From Flavobacteriales bacterium (GTDB taxonomy: Bacteria; Bacteroidota; Bacteroidia; Flavobacteriales_F; PHOS-HE28), in NCBI GenBank assembly GCA_024640205.1, contig JAHEFL010000147.1, positions 1-5,766 of the forward strand: a stretch of DNA of 5,766 bases. The letters run 5' to 3'. A program made the position numbers and the translations under genes. Positions 1-5,766 of the stretch are shown here, one piece after another (position 1 is the first letter of the stretch; each line of letters begins with the position of its first letter). The notes under the pieces were generated by a model. That model saw only the letters and a list, made by a program, of their open reading frames with translations. It did no database searches and had not been told where the DNA came from.

Positions 1-2168
1 AGTATGGTCAGATGTCCGGTGTACGGCGACTCCTGCCGCTTCGGGACCAGGATCTCATAGAAATAGGTTCCATCGGGCATGTCCAAGCCGCCCCAGGTAT
101 TGCGGTAGTTCTTGGTCTCATAAACCACGTTTCCCCAGCGATTGTATACACGAACAGTGTTCTCCTGGCTGACGATGCCTTCGATCACCCAATAATCGTT
201 CACGCCATCCCCGTTAGGAGTGAACACGTTCGGTACGATGATCTCACAATCCACTTCCACGTTCACTTGTCCGTAAGCCACACCTCCACACGGGTCGGTA
301 ACGGTAACACCATAGATCCCGGGCACTGCCATCGGAACCCAGATGTAGGCCTCCGTATCCCCTGTATTCCACTCATAGAACAAGGTCCCCTGGTAGCCAC
401 CCGTGGCCTCCACACCGATCAACATCGTGTCCGGGGCGCATTCGATCTGGAAATTCTCCGTCTCGACGAAGATGGGTGGTGAATCAATGATGTTGATGGT
501 CACGAAATCGTCCACGGTACGACCACAATCATCCGTGAAACTCACTGTGATAACCGCCGTTTCCGGCCCTTCTTCGATGCCGTCCTGCAGCGGTTGGAAA
601 GGCACCAGAATATTCAATACGCCGTCACCAATGGTCACGGTTCCAGGCAATTGATAATCACTACCGTTCTCCGCACTTCCACTGGTGATAAGATCGATGG
701 TAAGCTCACCCGGGACCCCTTGCGGACGGATGATATTGATCTGGGTGGACTCACATCCTTCCGTGACCGTACTCGGACCAATGATCGAAGCAATGATCGG
801 TGGTAGTTCGATCAGTCCGATATTGAAATCCGCTGTCGAAGTTGTGCCACAATCATCGGTAATGGTGGCCGTGAAGATGGTGAATGCCAAAGGTGTCACC
901 GGGCCCCAATCCACCGTATAAGGCTCATAGCCACCTACGATATCGGTGAACAACTCGATCGATTCGCCGCATTGGATGTTCTCGTCAAAGCTGGTCCCTA
1001 CGATAGGCGGAGGGTTGATCAAGGTGAACGTGAATTCGTTCACGATATCGAAACCGCACTGGGAAGGCGAGGTCAGGGTCAGGATGATCGTTTCATCCGT
1101 ATCCGCATCGATCGGACAATTGAAGATGAACGGGATCGACACCTCCCCTGCGGCGAAGGCAAGCTGAGCCGGGAAATTCGGTGTGAAGTCCACCCCGGGT
1201 GTCGCTGTACCGCCCACATCGATCGTAACGGTACTGGCTGCGCTCAGGTCACCGGTACGGGTAAAATCGATCTGCACCGGGTAGCAACTTTCCATGATGG
1301 TATTGTCACCTATGATACCCGGACCAGGGGTCAATGAAGGAATGAACGGTGTACTCGTGAAGCTACCGGCCTCCAGGAATACTCCCGAATCATAGGCCTG
1401 GTCCAAGGCATCGCCGATCGCCAATTTGATATGGTGAACCTCTCCGCATTGCACCGCTGCCACAGCTTCCAGCACCACGGTCATCCCGTCGTAAACCACG
1501 GAACCACCCGTGCCATTATCAATGTAATATTCGGGGTTGGTAGCGGGACAACCAGGATTCGTAGGGTTGTTGTTCAACCCATTGTTCACGTTGTCGATCG
1601 TAACCGGTGTCGTGGTGCCCGGAAGCAATGCGATATTGATCGCGTTGTTGGTGTATGGGCCGGCGATCCCAGGTCCGCTCAGGAAGAAGCCGAACGCATC
1701 GTTGAAGGAACAAACGAATTCCGGATACTCCTCGGAACCGAAGACATAGCGAAAACGGATCGTGTCCCCCAAGGGAATGAAATCGAACTCGAGCACAGCC
1801 GCATTGTTGATGGTTATCCCACCGGCAATAGCCACCAGATCGGGATCCGAAATGTTAGGTGTCGGCTGATTACTTTGGAACCCGCTCGCAGGGCCCGCAA
1901 TATTCTCAGCGAATCCCGAACTCAGGATGATCCCGGCAGGCAGCCCCAAGTTGGAGCCATTGCTGACGAATGACCCTGTTCCTTGCTGAGGTGTACCAGG
2001 GCTCGCCACCCCATTGTACATAACATTGGTCACTGTCACACCGGAGCCCAAAAGCACATCCGTAAGGAGCTGCTCCGGTGTCTGTGAAATATCAACAACC
2101 AATTGCGCTTGCAGCCCACCTGCCAATACCATGGCCAGGGCAATACCTGAAATGCGTGCGTGGATCAC
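1..2168 (-). CDS. Choice-of-anchor L domain surface protein with T9SS type B sorting domain (3' end cut by window)
   Basis: A secreted multidomain protein, 722 full codons visible and probably only a few residues short of its stop. I start it at GTG 2168: an in-frame TAA lies 15 bases upstream, and this start gives a signal peptide (basic residue R5, hydrophobic 6-19, cleavage after LQA with Gln at +1). The in-frame ATG at 2132 would destroy that peptide. Modules in order: choice-of-anchor L about 29-272 (core FGSEEYP at 144-150, HIKLAIGDA at 246-254); Calx-beta-like 282-388 (GTATPGVDF at 320-328, acidic DADTDE); a short Ig/PKD-like module 393-458; a second Calx-beta-like module 463-563; a SprB/PKD-like module 567-641; and a CHU_C sorting domain from 643 (FTPNGDGVND, YNRWGN, final YTGHLTI). 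Known for the family: such proteins cross the inner membrane by Sec and the outer membrane by T9SS, and become surface-bound or released. It is probably cotranscribed with the paralogue upstream. The ligand is unknown; an adhesin or matrix role is inference. Confidence 0.93.
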   Translation of the reverse strand, partial: MIHARISGIALAMVLAGGLQAQLVVDISQTPEQLLTDVLLGSGVTVTNVMYNGVASPGTPQQGTGSFVSNGSNLGLPAGIILSSGFAENIAGPASGFQSNQPTPNISDPDLVAIAGGITINNAAVLEFDFIPLGDTIRFRYVFGSEEYPEFVCSFNDAFGFFLSGPGIAGPYTNNAINIALLPGTTTPVTIDNVNNGLNNNPTNPGCPATNPEYYIDNGTGGSVVYDGMTVVLEAVAAVQCGEVHHIKLAIGDALDQAYDSGVFLEAGSFTSTPFIPSLTPGPGIIGDNTIMESCYPVQIDFTRTGDLSAASTVTIDVGGTATPGVDFTPNFPAQLAFAAGEVSIPFIFNCPIDADTDETIILTLTSPSQCGFDIVNEFTFTLINPPPIVGTSFDENIQCGESIELFTDIVGGYEPYTVDWGPVTPLAFTIFTATITDDCGTTSTADFNIGLIELPPIIASIIGPSTVTEGCESTQINIIRPQGVPGELTIDLITSGSAENGSDYQLPGTVTIGDGVLNILVPFQPLQDGIEEGPETAVITVSFTDDCGRTVDDFVTINIIDSPPIFVETENFQIECAPDTMLIGVEATGGYQGTLFYEWNTGDTEAYIWVPMAVPGIYGVTVTDPCGGVAYGQVNVEVDCEIIVPNVFTPNGDGVNDYWVIEGIVSQENTVRVYNRWGNVVYETKNYRNTWGGLDMPDGTYFYEILVPKRQESPYTGHLTI
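1353..2084 (-). repeat. Duplicated choice-of-anchor L block, copy in the downstream gene
   Basis: The partner of the block at 4020-4748, lying about 2.67 kb away in direct orientation. It encodes residues 29-272 of the downstream protein. Three cysteines (153, 207, 241) match 150, 204 and 238 of the other copy. The divergence is clear at both protein and DNA level, so the duplication is not recent, although the block is long enough to allow gene conversion between the copies. Confidence 0.85.
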
Positions 2169-2189
2169 TTGAAGGTCGGTTTATTAATC
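2166..2189 (-). other. Same-frame gene junction: double TAA, 15-base gap, GTG start
   Basis: The upstream paralogue ends GAT TAA TAA. After the first TAA there are 15 bases (a second TAA and four sense codons), then the GTG that starts the next gene in the same reading frame. There is no room for a terminator or a promoter, so the two genes should be cotranscribed and the second may rely on translational coupling or reinitiation. The signal peptide directly after GTG argues for two separate proteins, not a broken single gene. Confidence 0.75.
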
Positions 2190-4826
2190 CAGGGTTCCTA
2201 AGAGAAGGGTCACGTGCCCATAGTCCTCCACGGCCGGGAAATAATGGCCGGAAGCTTTGTATTTGTACACGTAAACATCCGTCTTCGTCGTGGAGCTGCC
2301 ATTGATGCTTCCATCCCACCACTTATCCATATTGTCGGTGTGGAAGACCTCGTTACCCCAGCGGTCGAAGATCGTCATTTCGAATTGTTCGATGTAATGG
2401 CCCACCGGACCAAAGAAATCGTTCACCCCATCACCATCGGGTGAAAAGGCATTGGGGAAGTACAGATGCGCCGGTGGCCGCAGCAGTACGGAGTCCTCTC
2501 CAAGGCAGCCCGTCGGTGTGGTGATGTTCAAGCTCACCCAATGCTCCTCCAGGTCCATATAGCTGTGTACCACCTCCGGTCCACGGTAGCGCGTGCCATC
2601 GCCCATATCCCATATCCATGTCGCGGCATACGGTTCGGTCGCGGCTTCGAGATACCAATCGTCCTGTCCACGGCTGGTCACTACGATATCCGTGAAGACA
2701 TACTCCACATCGATCACTACCTCATCGGTCAGTTGCTCTCCGCACTGGTCGATCACGGTGACCTGGTATTCCGTTTCCTCCCATGGCTGCACCCATAGCA
2801 GGGGATCCGTGAAATCCATATCCGTCCACTCCACCGTGTAATATCCACTACCCCCCGCGACCTGAGCATGCAATCGCGCACTATCCCCGGCGCAAATGGT
2901 CTTGTCGGAAGGCAGGTTCATCACGAACTGCGCATAGTATGGTATGGATGTCGTTACGGTGGTCGTTCCCACATTCTCGCATTGGTCGTTCACCGTGATG
3001 GTATAGGTGTGATCAGCCGGAACACCCACCTCCAAGCTCGTGGTGTTGCTCATCGTTTGTCCGTTCTGGTTGGTCCAAGCGATCGTATACACTTCGTTAC
3101 CGCCCTGAATGTCTAGGATCTGCATGACCGTCGTATCGCCCAGGCAGATCACCGTGGTATCCGGACTGGTGGTGATGACGATGTCCGGAAGAGGGACCGT
3201 GGTCACCAACACGCTGTCCTGGATGGTCGATCCACAACCGTCCGTCGCAGTGACCATATACCATGTCGGCGGACCGGCAGGGACGTTGATCACCTGGGTG
3301 TTCCCCAAGTCGGCCCCATTGGAGGTCCATTCATAGGTGAAGGTGTTATCGCCCCCAGAAATGCTCGTGACTGCGATGTCCTCGCTGGCCAGACAATCGA
3401 TCGCCGTGGCAGGGGTCACCGTCATGTCCAAAGGCGGATAGATCGGCAATGTGATCACGAAATCCTCGGTCACCGGAATAACGGCGCAGATGTCGCTGAC
3501 CGTGACCGAATAGGTCGTCGTAACTCCGGGCGTAACGGATATCGTCGGGGTCGTTTCACCGGTACTCCACAAATAGGAGTATTCGCCCATCCCACCGGAA
3601 ACTTCCGGTTCGAGGAGGTTCACCTGACCACATATGCTGTTCAGGTCGTAGGTAACCACATCAAGAGGAGGCGGCTGATCGATGTAGAAGGTGAACTCCG
3701 TCTGGATCACCTGGCCCACGCATTCGATCAATTGCGATATGCCGATCACGATCGTCTCCATCCCATCGGGGTTGGGCGGCACGTCCAGGAATACACTGAT
3801 GAACTCCTGGTCAGCAGCGTAATCCAAGGCAGCAGGCAATGCAGGCAAATAATCCACTCCAGGGGTGGCCGTTCCACTGATGAAGAGCTCCATGCTGGCG
3901 GCCTCGCTCAGGTCACCCAAGCGCTGGAAAACCAACTCGAACGGACCGCAGCCTTCCATCATCGTGTTCCCGTTGATCACTCCTGGCGTATCAGCAAGGT
4001 CGGGCAATACAAGACCCGTGCTCGCAAAGCTCCCTGCTTCCAGGAAAACGGCTGAATCATAGATGGAATCCCCGGCATCACCGATTGCCAACTTGATGTG
4101 ATAGGTCTGTCCACATTCCACCAACCTATATGCGGTCATGACGACCGTGAACCCGTTGTAGGACACTGTCGTACCGCCCGTGTTGTTCACGTAGTATTCC
4201 GGATTGACCGCCGGACAGAATGGATCCGAAGGGTTGTTGTTCTGGCCACTATTCACCGTGTAGATACCTACCGGCGTAGTCGTTCCGGGGATGACCGCGA
4301 TATTCTCAGCGCCACCCGTGTAAGGGCCGGCAATACCGGGTCCACTGAGGAAAAATCCGAAGACATCATTGAAGGAGCATACGAAATTGGGATACTCCTC
4401 GCTCCCGAAGACGTAGCGAAAACGAAGCGTGTCACCTGTTGGGATGAAATCGAATTCAAGCACGGAGCGGTCGTTGATATTACCACCCGAGATCAATACG
4501 AGGTCAGGGTCGGAACCCGTGCTATTCGTTGCACTCGCAAAATTGGTGGCAGCGCCACCCGCCTGATTCACGTTACCAGAGGAAAGCACAACCCCGGATT
4601 CCAATCCCAGGTTACTGTTCGTAGCCGTGAAAGATCCTCTTCCGTTCTGGTTGGTCGGAGGGTTCGCAACCCCGTTGTAGGTAATGTTGCTTGCCGTAAC
4701 CCCGCCACCCAACAGGATGTCCTGAACCAATTGCTGGGGGGTCAACGTGTTGTCCGTAACGACCTGAGCGTGCGTCAATTGAAGCACGAGAGCTGTACCG
4801 AGGATCAGTGGTAATCGAAGATTCAT
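2184..4826 (-). CDS. Choice-of-anchor L / PKD-repeat surface protein with T9SS type B sorting domain
   Basis: A complete 880-residue secreted protein. The frame stays open further upstream to a GTG at 4958, but ATG 4826 is preferred. It opens a signal peptide (MNLR, hydrophobic stretch, cleavage after THA with Gln at +1), and a -7-like promoter box lies between the two candidates. Modules: choice-of-anchor L about 27-269 (FGSEEYP at 140-146, HIKLAIGDA at 243-251); Calx-beta-like 280-386 (GTATPGVDY at 318-326); four Ig/PKD-like modules near 393-468, 469-549, 550-633 and 634-711, each with a Cys pair (399/447, 478/531, 561/616, 645/695); a classical PKD domain 712-785 (WDMGDGT at 739-745, VVHSY); and a CHU_C sorting domain 786-880 (FSPDGDGVND, FDRWGNEVF, DVYVYKYK, GHVTLL). 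Known for the family: Sec export, then T9SS translocation to the surface. The likely role is adhesion, matrix or gliding-associated surface structure, but the target cannot be read from sequence. It is the first gene of a probable two-gene transcription unit. Confidence 0.95.
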   Translation of the reverse strand: MNLRLPLILGTALVLQLTHAQVVTDNTLTPQQLVQDILLGGGVTASNITYNGVANPPTNQNGRGSFTATNSNLGLESGVVLSSGNVNQAGGAATNFASATNSTGSDPDLVLISGGNINDRSVLEFDFIPTGDTLRFRYVFGSEEYPNFVCSFNDVFGFFLSGPGIAGPYTGGAENIAVIPGTTTPVGIYTVNSGQNNNPSDPFCPAVNPEYYVNNTGGTTVSYNGFTVVMTAYRLVECGQTYHIKLAIGDAGDSIYDSAVFLEAGSFASTGLVLPDLADTPGVINGNTMMEGCGPFELVFQRLGDLSEAASMELFISGTATPGVDYLPALPAALDYAADQEFISVFLDVPPNPDGMETIVIGISQLIECVGQVIQTEFTFYIDQPPPLDVVTYDLNSICGQVNLLEPEVSGGMGEYSYLWSTGETTPTISVTPGVTTTYSVTVSDICAVIPVTEDFVITLPIYPPLDMTVTPATAIDCLASEDIAVTSISGGDNTFTYEWTSNGADLGNTQVINVPAGPPTWYMVTATDGCGSTIQDSVLVTTVPLPDIVITTSPDTTVICLGDTTVMQILDIQGGNEVYTIAWTNQNGQTMSNTTSLEVGVPADHTYTITVNDQCENVGTTTVTTSIPYYAQFVMNLPSDKTICAGDSARLHAQVAGGSGYYTVEWTDMDFTDPLLWVQPWEETEYQVTVIDQCGEQLTDEVVIDVEYVFTDIVVTSRGQDDWYLEAATEPYAATWIWDMGDGTRYRGPEVVHSYMDLEEHWVSLNITTPTGCLGEDSVLLRPPAHLYFPNAFSPDGDGVNDFFGPVGHYIEQFEMTIFDRWGNEVFHTDNMDKWWDGSINGSSTTKTDVYVYKYKASGHYFPAVEDYGHVTLLLGTLD
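4020..4748 (-). repeat. Duplicated choice-of-anchor L block, copy in the upstream gene
   Basis: This stretch encodes residues 27-269 of the 880-residue protein and is paralogous to 1353-2084. By hand alignment of the better half (residues 122-269 against 125-272 of the other protein) about 109 of 149 positions are identical, and the DNA is also visibly similar, for example gaagac.tagcgaaaacg in both copies. Similarity continues more weakly through the following Calx-beta-like module and then fades. Confidence 0.85.
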
Positions 4827-4851
4827 GGCCTGTTCGGTAGCGTAGAGAATG

Positions 4852-4859
4852 GAAAAATA
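4852..4859 (-). promoter_or_regulatory. Probable -7 box for the surface-protein gene pair
   Basis: Read on the minus strand this is TATTTTTC, seven of eight positions of TAnnTTTG (final G replaced by C). It lies about 25 bases upstream of ATG 4826, so the leader would be roughly 18-20 bases, mirroring the arrangement on the dipeptidase side. No convincing -33 TTG is visible. The palindrome at 4863-4876 occupies the spacer just upstream. The assignment is inference from position and partial consensus. Confidence 0.45.
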
Positions 4860-4862
4860 AGG

Positions 4863-4876
4863 GTTCCGATCGGAAC
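4863..4876. promoter_or_regulatory. 14-bp perfect palindrome, possible operator
   Basis: GTTCCGATCGGAAC reads identically on both strands. It begins four bases upstream of the -7-like box of the surface-protein genes, where a bound dimeric regulator would be expected to block or alter promoter use. It lies about 70 bases from the dipeptidase -7 box. A site this short could arise by chance, and no regulator gene is in the window, so the operator role is only a suggestion. Confidence 0.35.
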
Positions 4877-4943
4877 AGATGACCATGGGAACCGCTGAAA
4901 GGTTGCCCCGATACCTGGAAGACCCCTGCCGTTCGCACGGGCC

Positions 4944-4951
4944 TATCTTTG
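4944..4951 (+). promoter_or_regulatory. Bacteroidota-type -7 box for the dipeptidase gene
   Basis: TATCTTTG is an exact match to the Bacteroidota -7 consensus TAnnTTTG. Transcription would begin near 4957-4959, giving a leader of about 18 bases before the TTG start, a usual distance in this phylum. I see no good -33 TTG element 17-23 bases upstream, so only half of the promoter is supported. The placement also favours the start at 4976 over anything further upstream. Confidence 0.6.
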
Positions 4952-4975
4952 GCCGCACACCTTAACACACCGAAA

Positions 4976-5766
4976 TTGAAGGCTATAGACACATACATCC
5001 AGGCAAATGAGGAACGTTTCCTGAATGAACTTCTGGACCTCCTTCGCATACCCAGTGTAAGTGCTGACGCCAAGTATAAAGGCGATGTGGCACGATGCGC
5101 GGAAGCGGTGAAGACCCGCCTCGTGGAAGCCGGGTTGGACAACGTGGAAGTCTGCGCCACAGCGGGTCACCCTATCGTATATGGGGAAAAGATCGTGGAC
5201 CCGAAAAAGCCGACCGTCCTGGTCTATGGCCACTATGATGTGCAGCCCCCTGACCCGATGGACCTATGGGACAGTGGTCCTTTCGACCCGGTGATCAAGG
5301 ACGGCATGATCTACGCACGCGGCAGTGCCGACGACAAGGGCCAGTTCTACATGCATGTGAAGGCCATCGAATCCATGATGCGGAACGGTGGTCTCCCATG
5401 TAACGTGAAGGTGATGATCGAGGGGGAGGAGGAAGTGGGGAGCGACAATCTGGGTCTGTTCGTTGCCTCCAACAAGGAAAAACTCAAGGCGGACGTGGTC
5501 CTGATCAGTGATACAGCCATGATCGCCAATGATGTGCCGAGCATCAATACCGGCTTGCGAGGACTGAGTTATGTGGAAGTGGAGGTGACCGGACCGAACA
5601 GGGACCTGCATAGCGGGGTCTACGGCGGAGCAGTTGCCAACCCGATCAATGCACTCTGTGAAATGATCGCCAGCCTGCACGACGCGGACCGCAAGGTGAA
5701 CATTCCCGGATTCTACGATGCGGTGCGGGAACTGAGCAGTGACGAGCGCAAAGCCTTGGCCGAAGC
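4976..5766 (+). CDS. M20-family metallodipeptidase (CNDP-like), 5' part only
   Basis: The first 263 codons of a zinc-type peptidase of family M20 (carnosine-dipeptidase-like branch), which hydrolyses dipeptides or short peptides in the cytoplasm; there is no signal peptide. Metal-site motifs appear in order: GHYDVQP (ligand H86, catalytic D88), RGSADDKG (bridging D119), EGEEEVGS (general base E152, ligand E153) and LISDT (ligand D179). They are followed by the lid/dimerisation-domain motif LHSGVYGG with H212, which is typical of the CNDP2-like group. The last metal-binding His lies beyond the window; full members are about 450-470 residues. I start at TTG 4976 because residues from there (KAIDTYIQANEERF) match the usual N-terminus of the family and no ATG fits; the next in-frame ATG, at 5260, would remove H86. 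It is transcribed divergently from the surface-protein genes. Exact substrate unknown. Confidence 0.93.
   Translation, partial: MKAIDTYIQANEERFLNELLDLLRIPSVSADAKYKGDVARCAEAVKTRLVEAGLDNVEVCATAGHPIVYGEKIVDPKKPTVLVYGHYDVQPPDPMDLWDSGPFDPVIKDGMIYARGSADDKGQFYMHVKAIESMMRNGGLPCNVKVMIEGEEEVGSDNLGLFVASNKEKLKADVVLISDTAMIANDVPSINTGLRGLSYVEVEVTGPNRDLHSGVYGGAVANPINALCEMIASLHDADRKVNIPGFYDAVRELSSDERKALAE

Noticed and set aside
1431..1973. A 180-codon open frame on the plus strand with apparent similarity to the one at 4098-4814, which could suggest a conserved antisense gene.
   Set aside because: The similarity follows from the paralogous coding sequence on the other strand. There is no promoter, start context or domain of its own.
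4098..4814. A 238-codon open frame on the plus strand, antisense to the choice-of-anchor L region of the upstream surface-protein gene.
   Set aside because: It is fully antisense to a well-supported conserved domain, and its translation is Arg/His/Val-rich with no recognisable motif. It resembles the open frame at 1431-1973, but only because both are the reverse strand of the same duplicated domain.
1..4826. The idea that the two surface-protein genes are one gene broken by a stop mutation.
   Set aside because: The upstream protein ends with a complete sorting domain and the downstream one begins with its own signal peptide, so each is a full secreted protein.
4887..4908. Possible hairpin GGGAACC / GGTTGCCC in the intergenic region, considered as a terminator or riboswitch stem.
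   Set aside because: The stem is short and bulged, has no following T-run in either direction, and lies upstream of both promoters, where a terminator would have no purpose.
4827..4958. N-terminal extension of the 880-residue protein by 44 residues to a GTG at 4958.
   Set aside because: It would bury the signal peptide behind an unrelated stretch, and it runs through the -7-like box and the palindrome. ATG 4826 gives a standard secreted N-terminus.
4612..5233. Open frames on the minus strand of 182 and 96 codons crossing the intergenic region and the start of the dipeptidase.
   Set aside because: They overlap two strong genes, carry low-complexity Ser/Arg-rich translations and show no domain. 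They are shadows.
5264..5680. A 138-codon open frame on the minus strand within the dipeptidase region.
   Set aside because: It is antisense to the metal-site motifs of the M20 enzyme; the His-rich translation comes from reverse reading of common Asp/Val/Met codons.

Overview
The window looks like Bacteroidota chromosome, most likely a Flavobacteriales-like lineage with moderate GC (a little over half by eye). Three things support this. Two large secreted proteins end in the type B (CHU_C / gliding-motility-associated) sorting domain of the type IX secretion system (T9SS), which is confined to that phylum. The intergenic region carries TAnnTTTG-type -7 boxes, and none of the three genes shows a clear Shine-Dalgarno sequence. 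I cannot name the species.

Layout: positions 1-4826 are occupied on the minus strand by two tandem paralogous genes. Upstream is a complete 880-residue protein (2184-4826). Fifteen bases after its stop comes a second gene (from 2168 down past base 1), which lacks only its last few residues. Both have a signal peptide, a choice-of-anchor L domain, a Calx-beta-like module, Ig/PKD-like modules with paired cysteines, and a T9SS type B sorting domain. The N-terminal 270 or so residues are strongly alike in the two proteins, while the middle modules differ in kind and number. They therefore look like a tandem duplication followed by module exchange.

A 149-base divergent intergenic region (4827-4975) holds a -7-like box for each direction and a perfect 14-bp palindrome just upstream of the adhesin-side box. 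From 4976 rightward on the plus strand runs the first part of an M20-family metallodipeptidase with a TTG start, cut by the window edge.

The two surface proteins should act together or alternatively at the cell surface or in the extracellular space, as adhesin, matrix or gliding-associated proteins exported by Sec and then T9SS. The dipeptidase is a cytoplasmic housekeeping-type enzyme with no visible functional link to them. There are no RNA genes, CRISPR arrays, insertion sequences or phage genes in the window. I found no convincing new system. The most interesting points are the tandem paralogue architecture, its same-frame double-stop junction and the promoter-proximal palindrome.
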